A DNA stretch of 44,586 bases from Candidatus Pacearchaeota archaeon (lineage in GTDB: Archaea; Nanobdellota; Nanobdellia; Pacearchaeales; GW2011-AR1): NCBI GenBank assembly GCA_018304165.1, contig JAGVWS010000032.1:1-44586 (forward strand). Reading direction: 5' to 3'. Positions 13,405 to 21,621 of the stretch are shown here, piece after piece. Below the pieces are notes generated by a model that made no database searches, was not told where the DNA came from, and saw nothing but the letters and a program-made list of their open reading frames with translations. Each line of letters opens with the position of its first letter. Positions within the stretch are counted from its first letter, which is position 1. Made by a program: the position numbers and the translations under genes.

Positions 13405-16400
13405 CTAACATTTGGCCCAACCACAGCCAAATGCATCAGAGCATTTTTCACATCCTTCTTCTACGATTATCCCTGCTTTTTCACATTGAGGACACTTTAT
13501 TTTTATTCTTGGTTTTTTCACATTAGCACTACTTTGACTGCTGTTTTGATTATTATTGGATGTGCTTAGTGTATTTTGCGGGGAATCTTTACTGCTTTCC
13601 TTCTCACCGGGCATTTTTCCTGTTCTTATCATATCTGCAACATAATTTACGACATCACTAAGTTTTATCTTTCCTGTAACAACATGGCCCAAGAGATTAG
13701 CTTTTTTTATTATTTTGAATTTTCTGATAGTCCTGCCAAATGCATCTGGTAGCGACATTACTCTTCCATCTTTTCTTATAGTATCATGGATTTCATGTGA
13801 CTCATCTCCTAACCCCCCAATTCCTTCATACTGTTCCATTAAATGATCCTCATTTCCACCCAATCTTAGCACTAACGAACTTCCCCTGCCAATGGCTTCT
13901 AAATCTGCCTTTACCATCTCTCCGCTCTTGCCAAGGCTGGCGAAGGTTTCCTTTAACTCAGGAATTCCGCTAGTAGCATCATAGACGGGGAATACTACCA
14001 AAGTTCCGTGAGGAGTTTTTTGCCTTATTCTTAAAGCAGGCATGATTTCCGGAAGATCTTCTACCTCTCCCCTCCTTAATGAGATAACTGGACCTCCGTC
14101 GCTGCCTATTCCGAGTTCTACTGATACCTCAAGGCCGCCACCTTCCCTGGCCTCTGTTCTTTCTCTTTTATCTCCTTTCTTTACTACCTGCAACGGCTGG
14201 CCTTTTCTGGTGCCATCTCTGTAAAATGTTATTCCTTTAATTCCCTGCTCGTAAGCAAATATGAATGCATTATAAACCTCTTCTGGAGTTGCATTGTTTC
14301 TGAAATTTGTTGTCTTGCTTATTGCATCATCAACATGCCTCTGAACTACAGCTTCCATTAGTATGTGGTCTTTTGGAGACACCATATATGTTGTTGAAAA
14401 TATTGCTTTCATTTTATCCAGGTTAGCTTTTCTTTTTGCAAATTCTTCATCAGACTCTCCGTCTGCTCTTGTTAATTGATAATCCTCTATTTTTCCATCC
14501 CCTTTTGTAGGATCTTCTATAAATTCCCACAAACTGTTCCTTATATCCTTGCCTGCGAAGAGGTTATACTTGTCCAGCTTTTCTTCAAGAACGTGGTTTC
14601 TAACCCATATGGGTGTTCCCTGGACCGTCGTTCTTCTGTATGATGACGCATAATCCGGCTCCATTCCTCCGGTTGTTCTTGCTATTGTACTTGTTGTTCC
14701 TGTTGGCGCAATTGTTCTGACTATTGCGTTTCTTCTTGAACCATTTTTTCTGTGAACACTGTACTTTAAGTTTGGGAAGCTCCCAGAATTCATAGCTTTT
14801 TCTCTTGTTGCTTCTTCAGTGTATTCCTCCCATTTAATGAGGAGCTTATCAACAAATTCTCTGGCTTCTTTTGTTCCGTATGGCAATTCCATCTTGAATA
14901 ACATATTTGCGAGCCCCATGAACCCTACTCCTATTTTTCTGTTGCTCTTTTGAGTTTTTTCTATATCAGGATTTGTGAAGTGGTTTTGGTCTATTGCGTT
15001 GTCAAGTATGTTATACATTAATTTAGTATCCTCTTCCAGTTTTTTCCAATCAACTTCATATCCTGATGGAGAGGCGTCGCTTCTTTTGAGCATTAATTCC
15101 AGATTTACATGCCCTAAGACGCATGCTTCGTTTCCTAAGAGAGGTTTTTCTCCGCATGGGTTTGTTGCTCTCATCTCGCCAACACCTATTGGAAGGTTAA
15201 CGGGGCGGCCCATTTCATCCTTTTCATTAATATATTCGTCAACTAATTCCTCAATAGGTTTTGAAAGGTCTCTGCCTCTAATTTGATTCCAAAGAGCTGC
15301 TGCTTCAGTATCGTCTTTTTCAAAAATATAATCTCTGAAATGCCTTGGGTGAGTGGGGTTAGCGTCATTGATAGTTCCTGTCATTATTGCTCCGGGCTCT
15401 CCGTTAGACCACGCCCCATACGCTAGGTGCCTAAGAACTTTCTTTGCATCAAGATGTACTAAGCCCTCCCTAATTTTTCCTATTTCTCTGTCATCTTCAG
15501 GCATTCCTTCAAATATCCAAGGACTCAATACTTTTGTGCCGTCTTCAGAAAGCAATAATGACGCTTTGGCTTTTTTGTTTAATTTGACAGCGTTTAGAGA
15601 ATTCTTTAATTGCTCAAAAGTGTAATGTTTTGGAACATGAGATCTTGATTTTGGATGATGGTGGGGGTTTTTTAATGGATAAAATCTGTCTTCTCCTTCA
15701 GCCATCACAGCTTTCATGAACTCATAGTCTATTGCTGCAGAAATATTTGCTGCAGGAATTTCCCCGTCTTTTGATTTACAGTAAATGAATCTCATTATGT
15801 CTGGATGGTTCCAGTCAAGCATGAACATATTTGCTCCATCTCTCTTTCCTCCCTGGTTCATTGTTTGTCCGAGAGAATTAGAATACATCCTCATGAATGC
15901 TATGGGCCCATCAGTAAGCCCCCCCGTACCATGAATCATCTCGTTAGCAGGCCTTAAATTAGAGAAATTAAATCCTGTTCCGCCTACTGATGCCTGTATT
16001 TCCGCAGCATCTGCCTCTGTCTCGAATATACTCTTCCTGTCATCATAAATATCAAGGACGAAGCAGGCAAACAACTGCTCCTTAACTTTGGCTCTTTGCT
16101 CTACCTCAGTAACCATATCTTCTAATTTTAATTCAGGAATAGCACGTCTTAATTCATCTCCATTCTCTGTTATTCCCTGCCTTAATCTTTCTGAGAGAAG
16201 CTTATTACCTCCATTAGCCATGTAGGGCGTATTCGGATAAATCTCGCGGTTTTTTAGCTTTTCAAACACTCTTTTAGTTGTTTCTTCATAATTGAGGCTT
16301 TGGTCATGAGAGCTTAATCCGTCCGCAATTAAGAGGGCAGCTCTATAGAAGATTACTTCGGGAGTTTCAACATATCTCTTACTAAAAACATCTCTTCTTC

Positions 16401-16638
16401 CCCATTTATCAAGGACTAGTTTATCAAAATTGAGGTCTTCAACGCCTTCTTTGATTCTCTGCTCTGCAGCATCAACGACATAATCCGGCATTAATGCAAG
16501 AGTGACAAGAGCTTTTTCAGGATCATATAATTTTACTTTTTCTCCGGCTTCGTTTTGAATAACAGCTTCTCTGACGTAAGACCCCATTCTTTCAGCTACT
16601 CTCTGGGCTGTTGTGCGTCGAGTTTCAGTGTATGCCAT
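13405..16638 (-). CDS. nrdJ: Adenosylcobalamin-dependent (class II) ribonucleotide reductase
   Basis: Converts ribonucleotides to deoxyribonucleotides with a cobalamin-generated radical. The 1,077-residue protein has the catalytic barrel motifs SVGGTGFNFSNLRP, the glycyl-type finger-loop region NPCGEKPLLGNEAC, and IAPTGTTSTIARTTGGMEP; then GITFYRDGTRKGQPL, a TSCPD-like region (MPALRIRQKTPHG), a linker rich in Ser/Asn, and a C-terminal cysteine cluster (CPQC...CEKC...FGCGWAKC) that can shuttle electrons from thioredoxin. A GGTGG Shine-Dalgarno-like sequence sits 5 bp before the ATG at 16636-16638. Three 32-bp repeats lie upstream, and nrdR is the next gene upstream in the same direction, so NrdR control is likely. 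Confidence 0.95.
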   Translation of the reverse strand: MAYTETRRTTAQRVAERMGSYVREAVIQNEAGEKVKLYDPEKALVTLALMPDYVVDAAEQRIKEGVEDLNFDKLVLDKWGRRDVFSKRYVETPEVIFYRAALLIADGLSSHDQSLNYEETTKRVFEKLKNREIYPNTPYMANGGNKLLSERLRQGITENGDELRRAIPELKLEDMVTEVEQRAKVKEQLFACFVLDIYDDRKSIFETEADAAEIQASVGGTGFNFSNLRPANEMIHGTGGLTDGPIAFMRMYSNSLGQTMNQGGKRDGANMFMLDWNHPDIMRFIYCKSKDGEIPAANISAAIDYEFMKAVMAEGEDRFYPLKNPHHHPKSRSHVPKHYTFEQLKNSLNAVKLNKKAKASLLLSEDGTKVLSPWIFEGMPEDDREIGKIREGLVHLDAKKVLRHLAYGAWSNGEPGAIMTGTINDANPTHPRHFRDYIFEKDDTEAAALWNQIRGRDLSKPIEELVDEYINEKDEMGRPVNLPIGVGEMRATNPCGEKPLLGNEACVLGHVNLELMLKRSDASPSGYEVDWKKLEEDTKLMYNILDNAIDQNHFTNPDIEKTQKSNRKIGVGFMGLANMLFKMELPYGTKEAREFVDKLLIKWEEYTEEATREKAMNSGSFPNLKYSVHRKNGSRRNAIVRTIAPTGTTSTIARTTGGMEPDYASSYRRTTVQGTPIWVRNHVLEEKLDKYNLFAGKDIRNSLWEFIEDPTKGDGKIEDYQLTRADGESDEEFAKRKANLDKMKAIFSTTYMVSPKDHILMEAVVQRHVDDAISKTTNFRNNATPEEVYNAFIFAYEQGIKGITFYRDGTRKGQPLQVVKKGDKRERTEAREGGGLEVSVELGIGSDGGPVISLRRGEVEDLPEIMPALRIRQKTPHGTLVVFPVYDATSGIPELKETFASLGKSGEMVKADLEAIGRGSSLVLRLGGNEDHLMEQYEGIGGLGDESHEIHDTIRKDGRVMSLPDAFGRTIRKFKIIKKANLLGHVVTGKIKLSDVVNYVADMIRTGKMPGEKESSKDSPQNTLSTSNNNQNSSQSSANVKKPRIKIKCPQCEKAGIIVEEGCEKCSDAFGCGWAKC

Positions 16639-16714
16639 TTTCCACCTTTTTTATTTTCCTCTTTTGATTTTTGTTGAATTTTCTTCTTGGTTTTTAGTTT
16701 ATTGTTATACTTTT

Positions 16715-16810
16715 GTTCAGTTAATTTATAATTTGCAGTTAGCTTTGTTCAGTTAATTTATAATTTGCAGTTAGCTTTGTTCAGTTAATTTATAATTTGT
16801 CGCTGTCTTT
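16715..16810. repeat. Three 32-bp tandem repeats upstream of nrdJ
   Basis: Units begin gttcagttaatttataattt and occupy 16715-16746, 16747-16778 and 16779-16810; the first two are identical, the third differs in its last third, and a degenerate fourth begins at 16811. Each unit carries a TATA-like aattataaatt on the minus strand. The 32-bp period is close to three DNA turns and equals the spacing of the two palindromes in front of nrdR. Confidence 0.9.
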
Positions 16811-16928
16811 GTTCAGCTACCTTATGACTTTTTATTAATTTGTTTATAATCTTTGTTGCAGTTGATTGTGTGCTTTTTATTGATTGGTTTGAAATATCCT
16901 CTTTTTAGCGCTGCTCTCTTTCTGCCTT

Positions 16929-17375
16929 TCACCTCGCAACATCTTTAATCTCTTTCCTGAAATCTGAAATGTCTTTGAAATCCTTGTATACTGAAGCGAA
17001 GCGGACATATGCAACCTTGTCAAGCTTCTTCAAAGCGCCCATTACGAGCTCGCCAATATGGGTGCTCTTTGTTTCCTTTCCCTTTCTTGACAGCTTTGTT
17101 TCAATGTCATTCACTATCTGCTCTATTTTTTCGTATGATACTGGCCTTTTCTCGCATGCTTTTGTTATTCCTGCAGTCAGTTTCTCGCGTTTGTAGGATT
17201 CACGGCGGCTGTCTTTCTTTACAACAATTATTACTTTCCGCTCCATCTTTTCGTAAGTCGTGAACCTTTTCCTGCACTTGCCGTTCAGGCATTCGCGTCT
17301 TCTGCGGACAGTGCCGTCGCTGTCTCTTTTGTTAGTTACTCTCGTCTCAAGTTTCCCGCAAAAAGGGCATTTCAT
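16929..17375 (-). CDS. nrdR: Transcriptional regulator NrdR
   Basis: Repressor of ribonucleotide reductase genes that senses ATP/dATP. Seen: N-terminal zinc ribbon (Cys3, Cys6, Cys29, Cys34) followed by KRFTTYEKMER, then an ATP-cone (about residues 47-137; VVKKDSRRESYKREKL, ELVMGALKKLDKVAYVRFASVY). Normal length at 148 residues. The second cysteine pair is C-x4-C (ECLNGKC) rather than the usual C-x2-C, an odd detail. Two palindromes 32 bp apart precede its start, suggesting self-control. NrdR is mainly bacterial and found in a minority of archaea, so transfer is possible. Confidence 0.93.
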   Translation of the reverse strand: MKCPFCGKLETRVTNKRDSDGTVRRRRECLNGKCRKRFTTYEKMERKVIIVVKKDSRRESYKREKLTAGITKACEKRPVSYEKIEQIVNDIETKLSRKGKETKSTHIGELVMGALKKLDKVAYVRFASVYKDFKDISDFRKEIKDVAR

Positions 17376-17399
17376 GCATCATTCACCTATTTTTATAAG

Positions 17400-17447
17400 T
17401 ACAACAGGTTGTATGTAGTTTTTATGTCATATACAGGCTATTGTATA
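17400..17447. promoter_or_regulatory. Paired palindromes upstream of nrdR (NrdR-box-like)
   Basis: tacaacaggttgta at 17400-17413 (6-bp arms) and tatacaggctattgtata at 17430-17447 (6-bp arms) are both perfect. Their centres are 32 bp apart, the same-face spacing typical of the paired NrdR boxes known in bacteria, whose core also has ACA...TGT ends. A TATA-like ttataaaaat lies between the first palindrome and the start codon. Confidence 0.6.
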
Positions 17448-17637
17448 AGTGTTTATTTCTACCATTTTGCAGGTATTTAAATATTTCTGTGATGGAGTGT
17501 GATACAATTTTTCTGCACGGGATTTTTTATTTTCCGCGTGAATTTTTCTTTTGATACTTTAAAGTTACTAATTGTACTGGAGGGCTTCCAAGAAATTTTC
17601 TGCAAAGATTTATAATCTAATTTTGACATTTATGCTC

Positions 17638-17907
17638 ATGGCTCTTGATATTTTGAACAACAGCTTGCTGAATCTGCCGCAATGGCTGTTGGTGGTTGTC
17701 ATTGCATGGACACTTGTATGGAAAGGGTTTGCATTGTGGAGGGCTGCCAAGCTCAGCCACAAAATATGGTTTGTTATAATTCTTGTAATTAATACTCTTG
17801 GAATTCTGGAGATACTTTATTTATTCCTGTTTTCCAAGCTTGATTTGAAGAAGTATGAGGAAAAAGGCGCGGGAAAGAGCGGCAGGAAAAGAAACAGTCG
17901 GCATTAG
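17638..17907 (+). CDS. Small membrane protein, DUF5652-like
   Basis: About 89 residues with two hydrophobic segments: LPQWLLVVVIAWTLVWKG and IWFVIILVINTLGILEILYLFLF, joined by a short charged loop (ALWRAAKLSHK), and a basic C-terminal tail. The WKGxALWRAA...NTLGILEI pattern matches the DUF5652 family of DPANN archaea and CPR bacteria; its function is unknown. I placed the start at ATG 17638 (ATGGCTCTTG) because a TATA box (tttataat, 17609-17616) is about 26 bp upstream; an upstream frame reaching 17572 is probably not translated. Confidence 0.7.
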   Translation: MALDILNNSLLNLPQWLLVVVIAWTLVWKGFALWRAAKLSHKIWFVIILVINTLGILEILYLFLFSKLDLKKYEEKGAGKSGRKRNSRH

Positions 17908-18056
17908 GGACCAGCAGGATGGAGGGAGAAGAAGAGAAAATGATTGTTATTTGAACATCAACTTAATCATCTTAACAGTATTGCTTAATTAACGGGACGA
18001 GTTTCATCGGTGATTTTAGGTAATTACTATCGGCTGGGTCTTCTTATTTCTTCAGG

Positions 18057-18455
18057 CTAGTCTCCAGAGTAGTCTTCATCACTTCCTTTTTCTCTGCTTT
18101 CTTCTTCAGAAATTTCATCTAGCTCGTAGGGGATTACCGTAAGGGTGAGCGTTAGTTTTGTGTCGTCATGTTCACCTCTCACTTCTCTTCCGTCTTGTCC
18201 AAACCCCTTGTAATCTTCTTTATTGTTACATGTTTCACTTAATATAAGTATCCCATCTCCTCTTCCTTCCGCTAATGATTCTAATCTCCTTATAGAGGCG
18301 TTACTAAAATTATTTCCCCCATGTGCTGATTCATATCTAAAAATATCAGTCAATCTTACCGGCTTTCCAAGATATCTTACTTTAAAACCTATGGCCTGCA
18401 TTTCTTCTTCAAAATGGTTTCTGTTGTTCCAAATGGGCTTCCTTTCATCACTCAT
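18057..18455 (-). CDS. Hypothetical protein, 132 aa
   Basis: Not recognised. Soluble and hydrophilic; the first 60 residues mix basic and aromatic residues (HFEEEMQAIGFKVRYLGKPV), the middle has ILILSETCNNKEDYKGFGQDG, a beta-like TKLTLTLTVIPYEL follows, and the last 25 residues are strongly acidic. Start ATG at 18453-18455. It is in line with the HTH gene upstream at 18543 but separated by 88 bp that contain a short direct repeat (attattgcattagagaagag / attattgcattagaaaagag near 18487 and 18520). Confidence 0.5.
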   Translation of the reverse strand: MSDERKPIWNNRNHFEEEMQAIGFKVRYLGKPVRLTDIFRYESAHGGNNFSNASIRRLESLAEGRGDGILILSETCNNKEDYKGFGQDGREVRGEHDDTKLTLTLTVIPYELDEISEEESREKGSDEDYSGD

Positions 18456-18542
18456 AGTTTAATTAAGAAATCAATCATTAAAAACATTATTGCATTAGAG
18501 AAGAGCTATTGAGGGCGGCATTATTGCATTAGAAAAGAGATA

Positions 18543-18926
18543 TCATTTCAAATCAATATCATAATGATGGGGCTTCATCTTGCAGTGGTCTAATACTTCT
18601 TTGTTGAACTTCCTGCAGGATATACATGAAACGCCTTCTGTCTTGCAAATTCTTAGAAGGCGCATTATCTCATGGAAGGCTTCTGTTTTATTTTCACTGA
18701 TGCTATTAGCTGATATCTTAATTTCATTTTTTATTTTCTCTGCTAGTTTTACTGAACCTCCCCTCTTTTTTGAGAGGTATTGCGAGATGGCAGCCTTGCT
18801 TACTCCGAGGGCATTTCCAACCATCTCTAAAGTCATCTTGTGCTTCTTGACAAGCTCTTTTGATAATTCTCTGCGTATGGCAGGAATTATATACCAGACT
18901 TCAATTTCCTGCGGTAAATAATACAT
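18543..18926 (-). CDS. HTH transcriptional regulator with C-terminal cysteine cluster
   Basis: A Cro/C1-type helix-turn-helix spans about residues 20-60 (LVKKHKMTLEMVGNALGVSKAAISQYLSKKR, in part). After a helical linker, four cysteines follow (RICKTEGVSCISCRKF... DHCKM), which could hold a zinc or iron-sulfur site and give redox or metal sensing. The arrangement resembles the archaeal COG2522 predicted regulators. I prefer the ATG at 18924-18926 over a TTG two codons upstream; TATA-like ctttataatg at 18941-18950 sits close. No obvious target is adjacent other than itself. Confidence 0.75.
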   Translation of the reverse strand: MYYLPQEIEVWYIIPAIRRELSKELVKKHKMTLEMVGNALGVSKAAISQYLSKKRGGSVKLAEKIKNEIKISANSISENKTEAFHEIMRLLRICKTEGVSCISCRKFNKEVLDHCKMKPHHYDIDLK

Positions 18927-19055
18927 ATTCAAGATACCTACATTATAAAGTAAAGAGCGTTAACTTATAAAAGTATCTATGACAATTCAGCAGCGATGGA
19001 AAGTTTCTAAGGAAACAGGTGATATCTTTATAAATGGGAATTCACGCTTATAATA

Positions 19056-19610
19056 ATGGTATTCGTATGGATTTTGCTCGCAGTAATAGCATTAATTGTA
19101 ATTATGTTTATCGTTTATTACAATAAATTCGTTGTTCTTGGGAACAGGATTGACAACTCATTGTCGCAGATTGACGTGCAGTTAAGAAAGAGAGGAGAAT
19201 TGGTGCCGAACCTTATTGAGACTGTCAAGGGATATGCCAAGCACGAAAAGAAAATCATTGATTCAGTAAATAATGCAAGGAAAGCATTGGTGAGCGCGGG
19301 AAGCTTTGAAGGAAGGGTAAAGGCGGGAAACCAGCTCCAGCAGGCGCTTAAGAGCATATTCGCAATAGCTGAAAATTATCCAAATTTAAAAGCAAACGAA
19401 AATTTCCTGCACTTGCAGCAGGAATTAGCGGCAATTGAGGACAAAATAGCATACGCGAGGCAGTTCTACAATGACAGCATTCTTGATTATAACAATTCTG
19501 TTGAGAGGTTCCCCGGAGTGATATTCGCAAAGATTTACGGGCAGAAAGAGAAGACATATCTTGAGATACCTGCGGAAACAAGGGCAGTTCCAAAGGTAAG
19601 CTTTGAGTAA
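19056..19610 (+). CDS. lemA: LemA family protein
   Basis: Membrane-anchored helical protein: one N-terminal transmembrane helix (about residues 2-22) followed by the LemA core, YYNKFVVLGNRIDNSLSQIDVQLRKR, RGELVPNLIETVKGYAKHE, and YPNLKANENFLHLQQELAAIE with IAYARQFYNDSILDYNNSVERFPG, each motif typical of the family. Function is not settled; it is often encoded near HtpX-type proteases, and an htpX homologue is present 5.7 kb downstream at 25301. A TATA box (tttataaatg, 19027-19036) about 27 bp before the ATG indicates a leaderless transcript. Confidence 0.93.
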   Translation: MVFVWILLAVIALIVIMFIVYYNKFVVLGNRIDNSLSQIDVQLRKRGELVPNLIETVKGYAKHEKKIIDSVNNARKALVSAGSFEGRVKAGNQLQQALKSIFAIAENYPNLKANENFLHLQQELAAIEDKIAYARQFYNDSILDYNNSVERFPGVIFAKIYGQKEKTYLEIPAETRAVPKVSFE

Positions 19611-19637
19611 ATAAAAATAGTTTATTCTAAATATAAA

Positions 19638-20117
19638 ATGAACAAAAAATCTGAATATCAAAATGCGCTCGCCAGGGCAAGGGAATTAAGAGAGAGATTC
19701 CAGGCAGCAGTATCAGCGCAGGGATATAGCATGCAAAGGAACAATGAGAGAAGCACGAGAGGGCAGGAGATATACTTCATATCACGTGACGGGAGATTAG
19801 GAACAAAGAGGGAATTAATGATTGAGTATGGCGAAAGAGGGCTGATAACAAGAGTTCAATTGGCGGGAAGCAATGATGACTTAGAGGACTATGCAGAATT
19901 AGCATTCCATCTGAAGGAGGTAAACGACCTGCAGAGAAGAGAGGGAAAACCAGTATTTGAAACATCATGGCCGTTCAGCAATGAGGCGTTAGCGAGGAGG
20001 ATGCAGAGAAGGGTGATGCAGATAATTGATGACAGGAAGAGAGGTGGGCTGGTAGCGCGGTTTTATCAAGAGAGGGCCAGAGTGGAAAAGACAGACCATA
20101 CTTATGAGCCGTCGTAG
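19638..20117 (+). CDS. Hypothetical protein, 159 aa
   Basis: Not recognised. Highly charged and mainly helical with abundant Arg and Glu (ALARARELRERFQAAVSAQG; LARRMQRRVMQIIDDRKRGG), with a short beta-like centre (EIYFISRDGRLGTKRELMIEYGERG, in part). No membrane segment. It lies 27 bp after lemA in the same direction, so it may be co-transcribed. There is no visible motif to assign a role. Confidence 0.6.
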   Translation: MNKKSEYQNALARARELRERFQAAVSAQGYSMQRNNERSTRGQEIYFISRDGRLGTKRELMIEYGERGLITRVQLAGSNDDLEDYAELAFHLKEVNDLQRREGKPVFETSWPFSNEALARRMQRRVMQIIDDRKRGGLVARFYQERARVEKTDHTYEPS

Positions 20118-20221
20118 ATTTTTATCAATTATACAGAAATTTCACCAAAGCACATCACAGCCAACTATTTTTTAATAAACATTTTAGGTGATTGATGTAA
20201 ATCCGCGCTAACTTTTTAATT
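20118..20221. other. Start of a 514-bp gene-free region
   Basis: Between the 159-aa gene and the phosphoesterase no gene is supported. The following features (inverted repeat 20222-20266, mosaic repeats 20316-20499, hairpin pair 20596-20643) occupy most of it; 20118-20221 itself shows nothing distinctive. Confidence 0.4.
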
Positions 20222-20266
20222 ATAGATAATTCCCTTGATTATAGCACTTTCTTTGGAATTATCTAT
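20222..20266. repeat. 12-bp perfect inverted repeat
   Basis: atagataattcc at 20222-20233 is the exact reverse complement of ggaattatctat at 20255-20266, with a 21-bp spacer. A further gggaatt at 20270-20276 echoes aattccc at 20229-20235. It could be a hairpin, an operator, or one end of a decayed element. Confidence 0.7.
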
Positions 20267-20315
20267 CACGGGAATTCTGTGCAAATATGTGCTACAATTA
20301 TCAGAATTCACGATA

Positions 20316-20499
20316 ATAATTCATTAGAAATTAACTACTGCCAGACACCCGCATATAATTCATTAGAAATTAACTACTGCCAGACACTTACATGCAGATT
20401 ACGTTGGCGTTTTACAGGTTATCAGTTAAGTTGGCGTTTTAAACTATCTTCAGACACCCGCATGCAGATTACGTTGGCGTTTTACAGGTTATCAGTTAA
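20316..20499. repeat. Mosaic of nested direct repeats
   Basis: A 39-bp unit beginning ataattcattagaaattaac is at 20316-20354 and 20355-20393 (36 of 39 identical). A second 39-bp unit beginning catgcagattacgttggcg is at 20391-20429 and 20461-20499, identical. gttggcgtttta occurs three times (20403, 20430, 20473) and cagacacccgcat twice (20342, 20451). Copies are interleaved, as from repeated slippage or element shuffling. The 39-bp period keeps one frame open, which produces an ORF that I regard as spurious. Confidence 0.9.
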
Positions 20500-20595
20500 T
20501 TATTCTTGGTTCTAAGGCAACTTATTGGTGCAAAACTGTACAAATCACTTATTTTATTAAGTTGCATTACAACTGTTATCACAAATCCCCCAGCT

Positions 20596-20643
20596 TCAAG
20601 ATGCTGAAGTTGCATCTTGAGGCCCAAAAATCTAAAGATTTTT
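20596..20643. terminator. Two hairpins at the 3' end of the phosphoesterase gene
   Basis: TCAAGATGC/GCATCTTGA (20596-20620) and AAAAATCT-aa-AGATTTTT (20626-20643); the second overlaps the stop codon at 20632. On the minus strand the second stem ends in a T-rich side, which may help termination. The CAAGAT...ATCTTGA stem recurs at 12150 and 24331. Confidence 0.55.
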
Positions 20644-21423
20644 GAGTCTTCCAAACTCATAAACTTTGTCTATGCCAACTATGAGGACGGTCAATTTTCT
20701 GAGTTCTTTGAGGGGAATTATGCCGAAATCCTCGCCGTAATCATTATGCTTTAATTTGTCGTTGCTGTTGAGGGCTGTGCCTTCAATTAAAGGGAAGAAG
20801 CTTGGAAGAATAACAACCCCTTTGTGCTTCCATTTTCCGACAAGGAAGCACTTATATCTCTCCCGCTTGACTCCCCCGCTCTCCTGCAGGTAGACGGCAG
20901 GATGAATATGGCCCATTACAATCCTGTTAACAGATTTTAAATTAATGCCTGAAAATAATTTGTGGCCGTGAAGGAATAGTGTTCCTGTTGCCTTGTCGAT
21001 GAAGAAGTCAGCATAATCTCTTCCATCAAGATCAAATTTTTCATGATTGCCGCGGATTAGAATTAAATTATTCCTGCCAACCTTATTCTCGAGAAATTCC
21101 AGCAATTCACGAACCTGGGACTTCTCTTCATAATCGTAGCCGAAATGGTGCTTGATGTCGCCAAGAAGAATTATTCTGCTGATAGTATAATTCTTTGCAT
21201 GAATCTTATTGATAATTTCCTCAATGCCTCTGATGGTCCTCCTGAGCTGGCTCAGAGGAAAGTATAGCCCCTGATTCTTAAGCATCACTTCATATCCTAT
21301 CTGCAAATCACTAAGAGCAAGAATGCCGGACGATGGGAAGAAAACGCTCTTGCCGATGAGGAGAAATTCTCTATTTTTCCTTTCCATAATTATCTTTTGT
21401 AATTTAATTTTGCCAATTACCAT
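20632..21423 (-). CDS. Lhr-associated metallophosphoesterase (COG1407-like)
   Basis: Calcineurin-type phosphoesterase with the metal-binding blocks in order: ALSDLQIGYE (D-x-Q/H), IILLGDIKHHFG (GD), LILIRGNHEKFDLD (GNHE), FLHGHK (GH), and VMGHIHPAV (GHxH). About 263 residues; an alternative start at Met13 (21387) would remove a short lysine-rich leader. This family is a known partner of Lhr-type helicases, in which it acts as a nuclease/phosphatase in nucleic-acid repair. The lhr gene is directly upstream in the same direction, 198 bp away, so the two probably work together. Confidence 0.88.
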   Translation of the reverse strand: MVIGKIKLQKIIMERKNREFLLIGKSVFFPSSGILALSDLQIGYEVMLKNQGLYFPLSQLRRTIRGIEEIINKIHAKNYTISRIILLGDIKHHFGYDYEEKSQVRELLEFLENKVGRNNLILIRGNHEKFDLDGRDYADFFIDKATGTLFLHGHKLFSGINLKSVNRIVMGHIHPAVYLQESGGVKRERYKCFLVGKWKHKGVVILPSFFPLIEGTALNSNDKLKHNDYGEDFGIIPLKELRKLTVLIVGIDKVYEFGRLKNL

Positions 21424-21621
21424 TAATCAATATTGTAGCATCTTATGCCCTCCTTGTCAATTGTGTTAACAGTCTATTATCACCTAACATTATTATTTAT
21501 TAATAACTTCTCCTTGTTAATGATGACTATCGGGTATTTATGGATGAATCATGATGTTTAAGTGATTACTGATAGATGTAATGCGCTCTCTATTTTTTAT
21601 TATATCTGTTATTATTCTTTC

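Noticed and set aside
13314-13451. Longer thioredoxin start overlapping nrdJ
   Set aside because: The extra 46 residues are unlike thioredoxin and pass through the promoter; the TATA box and length favour 13313.
16715-16830. Repeats before nrdJ as a CRISPR array
   Set aside because: Units are directly adjacent with no unique spacers, and no cas genes are present.
17572-17637. Upstream extension of the DUF5652-like gene
   Set aside because: It spans the TATA box; the ATG at 17638 is at leaderless distance.
20279-20515. 78-codon ORF with repeated 13-residue units
   Set aside because: It is an artefact of the 39-bp direct repeat, which preserves one frame; no promoter-start match and Cys/Trp-rich nonsense composition.
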